64,000 nucleotides of DNA from NCBI GenBank assembly GCA_037893245.1, contig JBAIAA010000028.1, positions 1,240,001-1,304,000 of the forward strand, in the 5' to 3' direction. The notes under the pieces are model-generated. The model saw nothing but the letters and a program-made list of their open reading frames with translations, searched no databases and had not been told where the DNA came from. Below, one piece after another: positions 33,535 to 44,656 of this stretch. Origin of the DNA: Crossaster papposus. Taxonomy: Eukaryota > Echinodermata > Asteroidea > Velatida > Solasteridae. Each line of letters opens with the position of its first letter. Positions within the stretch are counted from its first letter, which is position 1. Position numbers and translations under genes: made by a program.

Positions 33535-33778
33535 GGGGCCAATTTCATAAAACATGTGAGCACAATAAATTGGTTCGCACACAAAAGTCTTGCTCAGTAA
33601 AAACAGGTTATCGGCCCAAACTCCATGTGCTTTTCATACAAAGCAAAAAACAGGCTGAATACCAGTCACAAACAATAAACATCAACTGAAATGTTGGTTT
33701 GTAACCTTGTTTTTTCCAAGGAAGAATTGTCATGCTAAGCACATTTGTGTGCTTACATGTTTTATGAAATTGGTCCCT
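33535..33778. mobile_element. MITE (GGGGCCAATTTCAYGAAGC family), copy 4
   Basis: Begins GGGGCCAATTTCATAAAAC and ends GTTTTATGAAATTGGTCCC. The terminal 30 bp diverge from the other copies in a complementary way on both sides (ACATGT instead of GCTGCT). Confidence 0.75.
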
Positions 33779-34714
33779 GCAGGGTGGCAAGTACTTGTTT
33801 GAGCGTCATATCATTATAATGTACACTGATTAAACACTGATTACACCATTACGCGACTGCGACGCTGTAACTGCGGTATTTCGCCAAGCGGTCTCAACAC
33901 AGAGAACTTCAAAGCCTCATTCACACTTGGATCTAATGACCCCGCAACCACAATGAGAAGACACGGGCAGTCTGTGACCACGTGTTAATATCCCTGGTCT
34001 TCAGTATAACAAAAACGTCTTCAGTCTGAACAATACACGACGAGAGCTTGTAAGTAGCGTCTTTTCAGGAAGCAGGAAGGGGCTTAAGACTGTTGATGAT
34101 ACAGCAATGAGCGCCCTTCCTTTGCAAAGCCATCTTATTGTTACCCATCTTACATTGATCCAAAGTGTCAATAATTGTGTAGCCCATCCACCGATAATCC
34201 CCATATCACTAATAACATGTGGCTGTTTAACAACCTCAGCGCTAAATACTGATATCTGATACTGCCTGGCTTGATGCACTGTTCGTAGTTTTATTGCTCG
34301 TCGAGTTTTAGCTATGTGGCTCAATGCGTTTAGTTTGTACAGTGTGAAGTAACTCATTTAAACATTAGAAACCCTTGATTTTGTTTAGGTTATTGACTTT
34401 ACCAAGCAAGGGTAGGATACATCATTGCAGATATCGAAACATTTTACTACCGAATTATCCACAAATATCTTCCCTTTTTGAAAGTAAATAATGATTATAG
34501 GCATCCAGCAAAATGAATGTGTATACATACTCTCGAGGCGTCGGACTTATGAACCGAAATAAAAGTAAATTTAATTGTTGGACTCGTGAGGCGTCGGACC
34601 AATGGGCCTTTATTTTGTTGGGAGATTAGATTTTGTCGGACTTGGGATGCGTTGGACCTCTGAGACGTTGGGCGAGCGGACCTCAGAAAGAGGACGCACT
34701 CCATAATCACATAA
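33779..34714. repeat. Divergent array-related sequence
   Basis: 33990-34400 resembles the U0 block beginning 29985 (shared CCAAAGTGTCAATA, CCATCCACCGATAATCCC and TTATTGCTCGTCGAGTTTTAG). 34407-34520 is a one-ended fragment of the TTAA MITE (GGGTAGGATACATCATTGCAG). 34535-34680 carries degenerate GGCGTCGGAC units (about 16 bp). No gene. Confidence 0.55.
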
Positions 34715-36604
34715 TACATGTATAATGCCATCAGCCACCATCCTCAGTCTAATAATTAGACAGCCGTTGATTTGACATGAGTGGTAGAATACACCAATTA
34801 CTTTTGTGTGAAATTTCGAGAATTGATGGGTTTAGGGGATTCGTTATAGTTAATATTGTGACGCTGATCTGTTTTAAAGTTGTTGTGTTCATAGATGCTG
34901 AGAAAAACCAAGAACATTAATGCCGTTTTTTGTAGACTGGTTCCTTGACTTTCTTTAAGCGAAACAGAGCAAATATTCGGACGTCAGGTAATTATCAGGT
35001 TAGGAAACCAGACTAGTTGGCTGGCACACATTCACAGATGTGTAACAGTATTATAAATAAAACGTGGACTAACTAAATTTAATCAATTGGGGGCAGTGTT
35101 TGAAAACAATAAGGTATTTTCAACGATTGTCGCCGGCAATCGTTAAAAATTTATATAAAATTTCACTTTTCTTGAAAACCACAGCACACCAGACTCTTTG
35201 AAATGTTATTCACCGTACAGTCAAGTAAGGTATTCTATAATAATTCAGTAGTGTTTGTTTTGGGTTTTTTATGTTTGCAAAACAGTAAAACTACCTTTAA
35301 AGGTATAGGATACACATTTTTCAATTGTGCATCATTTAAAACAGCAAAAGTTCTCAAAATCTAAAGAATGGTGCTTGACAACTAACCTGACAATATTTTA
35401 GCTCTTTGAATGCTGTAAATTCTGAGGAAATAATTTGCAAGTACTATTATTTGATCTTCAAAATGACAGCATGCCAGAAGGAATAATTTCACAGGGAGTT
35501 CAGAGTCATTAATATCTTAACATCAAGTAAGCTCCTGAATAATTATTTGGTTGGTCACTTTTTGGATGGTTTCAAAAGGTATACTATCCCTTTAGATTTG
35601 GTCACTGAAAGGTTTTTTGTTACAGTACAAGTAATTCTAAAGTCGTGGGGATCACAATTTAGAAGTCGGCCAGCCAATCGGTACGCATCAATAGGCCGAC
35701 AGCGCTTACGGATCGGCCCCCAAACGCCGCACCACAAAGAACTACTAAGCAGCCCAAAACGAACCGGACTCAAATTGTGCGCAGACAAAAGCGTGGTAAT
35801 AAGGACCACTTGTGTCAATGCCCTCCGCGCAAGAAAGCAACACCAGCTTTTACAAGCCTTCAGTACAAAAAAAAGCAATTAATCTGAACAATAAATGATT
35901 GACGGATGTTTGTAAGCGTTATATCATGGAGCTGACAACTCTAATATGAGACAGCGGCCAAACCCCAGTTCGTCTCCGTCTTTGGCTTCGTTTATGTAGT
36001 TTGGCAATGGTGATGGAGCCGGACCTAAGCTGTGGTTTGGAAAACGGCCAGTGACTGATGGGCAAAATGATGTTCTTTTAAAGAAAACAAATTTCCGTGG
36101 GTTGTTTTTTCATATTAATTTTTGGTGGGGCTAACAAATGTTCCCTTCCAGGTTAGTCAGTAAAACTGCGCCCCCTCCCCCCGACGAAATTTCGAAAAAA
36201 CAAAATACAAAGCAAAGTATTTATGTTGACATTCAGTGCCCTTGAAAATTAGTGCACCCCTATGTAGCTGACAAATTAACCCTAGTTACGCCACTGGGGT
36301 ACATTCCAACTAACGTTTAGATGGGACCACACTGGATTGACTGGAAATATTGAGCATGTGCGTTCTAAGACCAAGTTTCCCTCCCAATGTTATGCTTCTT
36401 AAAATAATATACCTAAAAGCCCATGCAATGTAATGCAATGATTGAAAATACATTTTTTGTGTCCCAGAAAAAGAATTTACTTTTTCGATTTAACGTCGAC
36501 CGTCCGGTGAGACGAATTTTACGAATTTAGGACGAATCAGAATGCTACAAACTTGAAATATGCACCTTAATGGAAATTGTAACATTTTAAAATGAAAATA
36601 GAGC

Positions 36605-36812
36605 TCGGCGATCGCAAAAAAACACAAATAACATAAGAATAACTGCTCGACCCCGGTTGAAAACAAACGCTGTTTTTCGTGCTTTTCTTGGCATCCATGA
36701 TTGTAAAACTTCGGAAAAGTCAGTTAAACGATATTTACTATGAAATACAACCCCCCAAATCTACCCATTCATGATAATTCAAGCAATTATTACCAATGGT
36801 GTATACTACCTT
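36605..36812. mobile_element. TTAA MITE fragment with duplicated flank in U1
   Basis: A 3' half of the AAAGGTAGGATACACCA family (ending GGTGTATACTACCTTTAA) interrupts unit U1 between two copies of about 50 bp of the unit itself (GAAATTGTAACATTT...GAGCTCGGCGAT, at 36572 and 36818). Other units have this 50 bp once and no MITE. Confidence 0.7.
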
Positions 36813-37230
36813 TAATTGAAATTGTAACATTTCAAAATTGAAATAGAGCTCGGCGATGTCCGCTGACGAAATTGAAGTGTCATTACAGTGAATGTGTGTG
36901 ACATGTGTTAAAATGACAGGAAAAATCTGTACTAAATCTTTGGATGAGCAACCATTCATTTTCTAACGGTTCAACAAGGGCTTGATTCCATATACCAATT
37001 TGTTTTTCAAATAGTCACTTCTATCAGTAGTACATATACCTATTGGTGATATTGTGCCGTGCATTTGATGGTACATGTACAAGCATGAAATCTGGCACAC
37101 AGTCGGAGTATGTCACGAGAAAGATAGGAACATCGCAGATTTGTCCTTTGAAAAAATGGGTATAAAATAATAAGCAGTTTTCAACAAATTCAAAATGGCT
37201 GTCACTGCTTGTTATTCTACCGATATTTCG

Positions 37231-37985
37231 TCACCGACACCACGAACTGACACTCTCTGCATCACATGTGTACACACACAAAATCAAGAAATTAAAAAAA
37301 CATTATTGCCGAATTTATCATTTTGTGTCATGAAGTATAACATGGCGAAGTTTTTTTTTTCTGGAATCATCTTAATCCCCTTTTTTTTATTGGCGAGTTT
37401 TGCAGAAATTAGTCCATTCTGGCGTTTTTCGTTTCCACGAAGCGACACTTCACTCAGTGTCAGTTCGTGAAAACAAAATTGCGAGGGCGCGCATTGAAGA
37501 GGTTTACGAACTAGCACTGTCAATGTACCCAGAGCAATGTTGTATTACGCCGGTGCATACGTATGTCACGTTTGTCTACGACATAGATAAAACTCGATGT
37601 CGTAAGAATGGCTGCACCCGGTGGTGTGCGCGCACTGCCCGAAAACGCGTCAATTTTTGTTTTCACGAACTGACACTCACTCATTGCACTGTGTGTGCGC
37701 GCACTCTCCAAAAACGTTTTACGAACTGACACCCGTCTTAATTATTTAATTATTAATTAACTAAGCATATTTTCACAATATAAAGATTGTGTTTCGGCAG
37801 TTAACGAATTGTTACGTTTAATCATAGAGCAAGGAACACTTGCTCTATGGTTTAATGATACCAAAACCCCTCAAGTAGACGGATTTGTTGACTGAGTAAA
37901 CTCGTGTCAAACCTTTAAAACCGTTTTTCTCCGAATTGTATTTCTGCAACGGCGACCACTGAGTGTCAGTTCGTTGTGTCGGTGA
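37231..37985. mobile_element. 755-bp element with 25-bp inverted ends and repeated internal TGACACT motifs
   Basis: Ends TCACCGACACCACGAACTGA and TCAGTTCGTTGTGTCGGTGA match inverted over 25 bp with one mismatch. The end motif ACGAACTGACAC (or its inverse) occurs at least four more times inside (about 37455, 37665, 37722 and the 37438 variant). The element also contains a 27-bp palindromic insertion (37823-37849). No transposase. Three other units lack it, so its boundaries are secure to within a few bases. Confidence 0.8.
37816..37856. mobile_element. 27-bp palindromic insertion with 7-bp direct repeats
   Basis: GTTTAAT at 37816-37822 and 37850-37856 flank a 27-bp hairpin with 11-bp arms (CATAGAGCAAG and its complement) and loop GAACA. 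Confidence 0.65.
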
Positions 37986-38659
37986 AGGGCAAATCTGCGA
38001 TGGCCCAATTTCAAAATATATTTCTCATGACATATTCTGACCATGTTCTGACTGTGTGCTAAATTTTATCAAATGCACCATATCAATTCCCCCAAATACT
38101 GCCCCACTATGCAATGTACATGTACATGTATATACGGACATGGGTGCGCGCTTCTATACCAAAGCCGCCTTGTTTACATGGTCTGTACTAGCGTGGATAC
38201 ATGTACATGTACTATGCAATCATTGTGTTGACGTTGATCCAATGTGTCAACAAATTTTGTAGCCAATCCAGCGGTAATCCCATATCATATCACTGCTACC
38301 TGTTGATACTGTCTGACAAGTTGTGCATTGATCAAGTTTGAATGCCACTTGTAATGCCACCCGGCTGACACAGCGTGAAGTGGCGACTCATTTCTATATT
38401 CAAACACATTCCGGAAGATAATTACTTTAGAAGGCTATCGTTAGAATTGTAGGTTGAAATAAAACAAACAGATTTTACATTAAGAGGTGGATGTTTTTTT
38501 CTTCGAAAATGGCCCAAAGAACAATTTGCTTCAAAAATTCCTTATTCCAACCAACACTATACATTATGCCTGATAATCTTAAAATATACCACTACATGTA
38601 TAGAGAATAGACACTTTGCCCTCTTTTTATTCTGTATTAAAATGTGCGGTGGTATGCGC

Positions 38660-38816
38660 AAGCGTCGTGTTTTGCATTCAATTCGGTTAAGGAGCGACGT
38701 CGCAGCTCAGATCGCCTTCAAATTATGTGGCATTTGAGGTCATTCCTTAACCAAATTAATACAAAACACGATACGTGCGCCTGTAAAAAAGAGAGCACAT
38801 CGTCTATAGGTAGAAT
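38660..38816. repeat. Hairpin block CGTCGTGTTTTGC, U1 copy
   Basis: GCGTCGTGTTTTGCA and GGTTAAGGA face TCCTTAACC and AATACAAAACACGATACG, giving a roughly 110-bp hairpin with GACGTCGCAG in the loop. It is also present at 48485-48643, 54913-55063 and 61026-61183, and as a diverged form at 1139-1322. Confidence 0.7.
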
Positions 38817-39391
38817 AAATTCGTTGCACTAAAGGCCTGTTTTTCAACTCAAGACTTCAATCGGAGAATTAAGGCAGTAATACCTCCACCCTTCGTGTCC
38901 CGGCTATTAGATCATTCCCCAGATTTTTGTAGTGACAAACAAAACATTTGTATTGCCTTTCCAGCAGTTGTCGACGGCATCAAATACTGAAATAAGAAGA
39001 ACCGACTGTACAAAATCCGAAGGTTCGTTTGTCCGAAGGCTCGTTAGTCCAATGGTTCGACAGTACGAAAGTTCGATAGTCCGAAGTATAGTGTCATGCC
39101 GTGTCATGGCACTGTCATGCTTTCTAGTGCAGTCGTCTTACCGTAAAATACGGTAACTTTGGCCCGGCATGGTAACTTTGGCTGATGCATGCCAATATTT
39201 TGTTGATGGTCTTACTTGTATTTTTGGACATAATGGTTTTTTTAATTGTCAAGAAAGAGTTAACAAATACTATCGAACTGGATTTTCTGTAATATCTTAT
39301 ACATTAGATCTCCAAACGATCTGACCAAGGTTGCCAAAGTCTCCCAGTTTTACGGTACCACTCGACCACCGACCAGCAGTGGTCGGCTGGC

Positions 39392-39431
39392 TGGTTTAGT
39401 CGGCAGAGGGTCGTGGGCTCGAGTCCCACCC
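39392..39431 (+). repeat. Pol III A-box/B-box-like pair with 12-bp spacing, U1 copy
   Basis: TGGTTTAGTCGG (39392-39403) fits the tRNA A box at 11 of 12 positions. GGCTCGAGTCC (39416-39426) fits the B box at 10 of 11, with a paired GTGGG/CCCAC T stem. Only 12 bp separate them, far less than in a tRNA, so an anticodon arm is missing. The same pair lies near 49194, 55633 and 61741. It probably descends from a tRNA or tRNA-derived SINE. Confidence 0.5.
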
Positions 39432-40072
39432 GAGTTAGTGATACTTTCGATTATTTCTGGCCAAAACAAACCTGGTATTGAAATTACCAATCTGATTACA
39501 AATCTGATATTGAATTTACATCTCTCGACGCAAATAATTACATCTTATGAAATTAGTTGTACAGTGTACATTAGTTGTATTACAGTTTTTCTCAGTTGCT
39601 TTGATGCACTTCCCGAGACAGTAACCTCTTTCTCAAAACTCAAAATGCAATCCCCAAAACACTGAAAGCATTTCTCACAACACTGTACCACCCGTGCAAA
39701 AGCAAATAAAACAATCAAAATGCTAACAACAGGCGTCAAAATACACTAAGTCAGTCGATTGCTACATCAATGTAACCAAATGCACAGCTCCTTCTGATTG
39801 CTGCATGAACACCGATACCCAAATGGCAAAGTAGTTGCATCAAAACTGGACAGAGTGATAGTGTTGCTGATAATGTAAACAACAAATGGACACACTATAT
39901 AAGAAAAGACACATTTGTGATGGTGTGTATCTTGAATGTATTACGTTTATTACATATTGTGTAATACATGTACATGTAGTATTGTTGTTTTATTTGTTAT
40001 TTCTTTATTTATGTATAGTTTTTGGGACAATCGCCCCATTGCTGACAAATGTAGTCAAGCTCCACAGGACTC

Positions 40073-40769
40073 TCATTGGGCATCCATTCTCTCCTCCCTG
40101 TTTGGCCAAAGCACTTCATCCACATCGCATCTGATGTGTTGCCTCTAAAGGCACCGAGGGAAAAACCTGTGGGACAACAGATGAAAATGTTATTGCGCTA
40201 AACAATAAAGTAATGCTCATGTACACACATTACCCATGCGCGGATCCAGGGGGGGGGCGCACCCGGCGCGCGCCCCCCCTAAAAAAATCTCGAGAAGATT
40301 GAGAAGATCTCGGCGTTGGGACTTCGCGCCTCCTGCGCTCCCATATCTTCTCCCAATACATTATGTTGACAATTTTTGGCGCCCCCTCTAACCGAAATTC
40401 CTGGATCCGCCCCTGTTACCCACATCAAATACTAAAGAAATAAATACAATGAACCTTCTGGCATGACGTATCCAACCTTGGCAGTCCTCGAGTGAGATAT
40501 CCCCACAACCAGCATTCATGGCGTCCAGTAGAGATAATTGGTTTTGGGGTCGGTGATCATGCTCGTATCTCATTTGGAACATTCATATTCCTTCCCCTGC
40601 CTCTTCCCCTGCCTCTTCCCCTGCCTTTTCCCCTGCATCTTTCCCTCTCCCCTTCCCTGCCTCCTTCCCTGCCTCCCCGTCCCCTGTGCACTCTTCCTCC
40701 TGCCCTACTACCACGCACACGGACACCGTCTCTTGCACGACGCTCGTTGATACCTGCCTCTCGCTCCAT
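40073..40769 (-). pseudogene. Internally deleted Tc1/IS630-family transposase
   Basis: The N-terminal part (40769-40550) is an Arg/Gly-rich leader (RGRGRGRGRGR) running into VPNEIRA, the start of the DNA-binding domain in this transposase type. It then jumps, with a frame change, to the C-terminal part: HDHRPQNQLSLLDAMNAGC and ISLEDCQGWIRHARR (to about 40460). After an intron it reads FFPRCL, a stop, RQHIRCDVDEVLWPNREER (40166-40073). The whole DDE catalytic core is missing. The intron, bounded by an acceptor CCACAG| at 40167, was later hit by a hAT-type MITE. Confidence 0.8.
40238..40415. mobile_element. hAT-type MITE
   Basis: Right end CCTGGATCCGCCCCTG, left end GCGCGGATCCAGGGGG (its first bases eroded). 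It is flanked by TTACCCAT (40230-40237) and TTACCCAC (40416-40423), an 8-bp duplication with one difference, as expected of hAT elements. It sits in the transposase pseudogene intron. Confidence 0.8.
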
Positions 40770-41659
40770 TTTACGTAGAACTATTGCGCTCAGTGGAACC
40801 CTTATATACGTTATGAGTACTAAACATTCATCATCTCTACCTTGTATGATGGAATGGACAGCATTATGCTCTGGTAGTAGGCCTATTCAATTGTGCCAGT
40901 GAAGAGCAGTAACTCCCATCGTGCTGGCGTTATCTTTTGTACAAACACACTGCTCACTGTACGTAGTATTTTGCATGCAATGATTTACCCAATGCACAAC
41001 TGCGGTATTTCGAATAGGAAAGGTACACAGTCAGTTGAGAAGAAAACAACCTGTTTTGCCTAGAATGTCAAAATAGAATGAAAATTGCATCTGTGCTATG
41101 GCAAGTGCGTTTAGAGTTTTGCATTTTGTGTGCACACAATGGGAAATAGAAATAGTGGATTGGCCAATTGCATTCATGATGCGGGGTTTTGAGACGCTGT
41201 TAAAAAAATGAGGTAAGAGTTTGGGAAAGTGCATTAAAGCGATTGAGAAAAACTGTAAGTGACTTGGAAGGTTAGTAGATTTGGTACTTGAGTCAAGTTT
41301 AAAGGTCTTTGATGTTCCCGTGGGTGTCTCTGCGGTGGTCAACAAAAGATTCTGTGAGGGCGCAACTACTGAGTGAAGTTGCCGTAGCGGCTCCTTTGCG
41401 GTGCGACTGAGAACATATCACAGGACCCGGCAGGCCATCACCGCGACCGCAGGTCGTTCTTCGCAAACCGCGTCACATCCAACAATGAATTGGGTAACTG
41501 AGTGCATTTTGTTTCGTCACAAAATGTAACAAATTACACCTGGAATGAGGCCGTGTACGGAGTGATGATTATTCATTACGTCACTTGCTACATTGAGCTT
41601 TGGGTTAGAAATCTCTTCCTTTTAGTGTCAGCCTATATATGGATACATTTGCCGGAGGG

Positions 41660-41666
41660 ATGTTGC

Positions 41667-41701
<35 letters not shown>

Positions 41702-41969
41702 CCACCCTAGCTCCCCGTTCAGCCATAAAGCACATGTAATACAATCATTAACTTTTTGTAAATCCACTAAGATTTTGTTATTTATTTATTTCTTCTAAAA
41801 TTATAATTGTTTGCTTGCAAGTGAGTGATTCATCTGGGCAATTTTCTTTTGCTGGCAAAGAAAACAAAGGTCCTTTTTTTCATATGAACTTTTGGGGCGA
41901 AGAAATATTTCCTATGTCACAATCAGCACCATTCAGGTGAGTCGGAGAACATCGGTGGTCCGTGTCTCT

Positions 41970-42003
<34 letters not shown>

Positions 42004-42010
42004 TCCCCCA
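41660..42010. repeat. Long poly-C tracts in the U1 C-run block
   Basis: C runs of about 30 bp lie at 41669-41698 and about 27 bp at 41971-41998. Equivalent positions carry C-rich tracts in every copy: 32281-32316, 49830-49843, 50034-50107, 56214-56230 with 56477-56494, and 63445-63463. The open frames through them encode polyproline and are not genes. Confidence 0.7.
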
Positions 42011-42289
42011 TTTTAAATTTCGAATTACACACAAACAATATAATTGCGCTAGATATCCTTTAATTATTCCGAAAAATATAATTTTATAAAGAAAAAACAC
42101 AAATAACATAAGAATAACTGCTGGACACTGGTTGAAAACAAACGCAGTTTTCGTGCTTTTCTCAGCATCCATGATTGTACAACTTTGGACAGGTCAGTTA
42201 AACGATATTTACTATGAAATACAACCCCATAAATCTACCCATTAATGATAATTCAAGCAATTACCAATGGTGTATCCTACCTTTAAGTA

Positions 42290-43117
42290 GGCCGGGGTTA
42301 ATAATACGTGCAAAGTTAATTACTGAGCGGTATCCAGCATACATAGCAACCACACAAGCCTCCCTTTTTCATTCGTTATCGATGTTTCCGTCATTATTTG
42401 TTATAAACGATTACTGTTGTCGTGCTGAGATCCTGAGCTACCACGCCGTGATTCTATTCGGCCTCTTAAATCAATATGTGATATTTCCGACACAAATCAG
42501 AAGATATCTAAAAAAGTAAGGCAAATTCCTAAAAACCAGACATCCGCGAGCTTCATTCATCCCGTACTCGTGCAAGCGGCAGCCTCGTAGTCCTGGGGTG
42601 AGCTGCCCGTAGGTTCCCGTACCTGTAGGTATGCATGCAGCTAGCTCACGTCGCGTCATCGACATCATTTATCGGCGACTTGTCTATATTAGTGTACCGT
42701 ACGCAAAAGTCACATCACAACTAAAAAACACGCAAAGAAAACACAAATTTGTCTTCATTAAATTCACTTTATTTAATCAAACCAACATAATATCGTCATT
42801 AAAATAAGCTTAGTCTACGGAAAAATCATGAAAAGAGGAATTCTAAGTATATATATTTTGAGATATTAGCACAAAAACAAGATCGAAATTTGTGTGTGGT
42901 CGGAATAGGAAGCCCTATTAATCAGGGTCCGTTTGGCATCGCTACTTCAAGCTTGAGCCGGGCTTGCTGCTCTTTGCCCGGCTAGCGGGGGTCGGGACTT
43001 GGCCGGAGTTTGGCGCTCATTGCCCGGCTAGCGGGGGTCGGGACTTGGCCGGGGTTTGGCACACAAATATTGCCCCGCTTGTCCGGGACTTGGCCGGGAA
43101 ATGGCCGGGGGTTTAAC
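42290..43117. mobile_element. GC-rich element (TGGGTACCCGGG ends), both ends missing
   Basis: The same interior as the complete copies at 50964-52086 and 57005-58123, but the left quarter is replaced by a TTAA MITE junction and the right inverted end is absent. Tandem GGGTCGGGACTTGGCCGG words lie at about 42985-43100. Confidence 0.7.
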
Positions 43118-44656
43118 ATTTCAAAAATTTCATAAAACATGTATAATTAATTGGCCATCAGCCTCGTTAAATAAACATTCATGTCGTTTTTTGTAGACTG
43201 GTTCCTTGACTTTCTTTAAACGAAACAGAGCAAGTATTTATAGACGTCAGGTAATTATCAGGTTAGGAAACCAGACTAGTTAGCTGCCACACATTCACAG
43301 ATGTGTAACAGTATTACAAATAAAACCATTCACCAAAAATAAAAATATTCACCATACAGTCAAGTAAGGTACTCCATAATAATTCAGAAGTTTCTCTTTT
43401 TCCTTTTTGTATGTTTGCAAATCAGTAAACTACCTTTAAAGGTATAGGGTACTATCTTGTCAGTTGTGCATCATTTAAAACAGCAACAGTTCTCAAAATC
43501 TAAAGAATGGTGCTTGACAACTAACCTGACAATATTTTAGCTCTTTGAATGCTGTAAATTCTGAGGAAATAATTTGCAAGAATTTTGATTTTGAACCAAC
43601 TATAATGAACATTCCCAAAATTGCGTCTCTGAGATGCATTTTTGGACTTCTTTTATTATAATTGTTTTCTTCAAAATGACAGCATGCCAGAAGGAATAAT
43701 TTCACAGGGAGTTTAGAGTGATTAATATCTTAACATCAAGTAAGCTTCTGAATAATTATTTGATTGGTTACTTTTTGGATGGTTGCAAAAGGTATACTAT
43801 CCCTTTAGATTTGGTCACTGAAAGTTACAGGACAAGTAATTCTAAAGTCGTGGGGGTCACAATTTAGAAGTCGGCCAGCCGGCCGACAGCGCTTGCGGAT
43901 CGGCCCCCAAACTATGGAACGCCAAAGAGGCATAAACCCCGCTCAACGCATCGATCGGTCTTTTGCATCGACCGATCGGTCTTTTACATCGACCGATCGG
44001 TCTTGTACATCGATCGATCGTTTTTTTACATCGACCGATCGGTCTTTCTACCGATCGGTCTTTTACATCGACCGATCGGTCTTTCTACCGATCGGTCTTT
44101 TACATCGACCGATCGGTCTTTTACATCGACCGATCGGTCTTTCTACCGATCGGTCTTTTACATCGACCGATCGGTCTTTTACATCGACCGATCGGTCTTT
44201 TACATCGACCGATCGGTCTTTTACATCGAGCGATCGGTCTTTCTTTCTACCGATCGGTCTTTTACATCGACCGATCGGTCGTTGCCATCGACCGATAGAT
44301 GAAAAAAGACCGATGAAAAAAGACCGATGAAAAAAGACCGATGAAAAGTACACCGCGCCAAAGAGGCATAAATCCGACCAACCTTGTTGACGTACGTGTA
44401 CATGTACACAATCTAGTTGAGCCGGCCAATCATACGTTAGATGCATATTCACACTGCACCACGTGCGTAGTCTTCGTATACCATAACACATGTACATGTA
44501 CATGTACGTAAACACACGGATTACGTGCTTGTGTCGGAGAAGGCCGCTGATGCTATTTATCAATCAACGACCTGTTAAGAAAATGGACTGACCACTGCAC
44601 GGTCCCCTCGTGAAATGGTCTCCTTGAGCACTGCATGTCTTGCAAGCAAGTATTCC

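Larger units (their letters stand above)
37121..38012. mobile_element. GGACATCGCAGATTTGTCC-family MITE split by a 755-bp element
   Basis: Left part 37121-37228 and right part 37986-38012 rebuild the MITE that is continuous at 47716-47848, 54186-54321 and 60260-60390. Confidence 0.8.
39583..41255 (-). mobile_element. Tc1-like element with TA target duplication
   Basis: Inverted ends CAGTTTTTCTCAGTTGCTTT and AAAGCGATTGAGAAAAACTG are about 30 bp long. TA flanks both sides (39581-39582 and 41256-41257), and paralogous units read TTGTATTAAGTGAC without it. It encodes remnants of a transposase on the minus strand and contains a hAT-type MITE. It is present in U1 only. Confidence 0.9.
34715..43136. 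repeat. Array unit U1
   Basis: First full copy of the roughly 6-kb unit, enlarged by insertions. Ordered landmarks: TGATTTGACATGAGTGG (34768), CCAGACTAGTTGG (about 35008), GTGCTTGACAACTAACC (about 35370), CACCACAAAGAAC (about 35730), a TTAA MITE piece (about 36605-36812), a GGACCATCGCAGA-family MITE (37121, split), GCGTCGTGTTTTGC (about 38663), GTTCGTTTGTCCGAAGG (about 39025), tRNA-like boxes (39392-39426), a Tc1-like element (39583-41255), a C-run block (41820-42010) and a GC-rich element (42290-43117). No host gene. Confidence 0.8.

Noticed and set aside
40492-40902. Plus-strand frame with a Leu-Pro repeat (LPLPLPLPLP) of 136 codons
   Set aside because: It is the opposite strand of the Arg/Gly-rich leader of the minus-strand transposase pseudogene.
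43893-44563. Long open frames on both strands encoding TDRSFTS, YIDRSVF and DRSVDVK repeats
   Set aside because: They are read-throughs of the 21-bp nucleotide array, open in several frames on both strands, with mirror-image copies at 46199-46770. No start context, splice site or domain.
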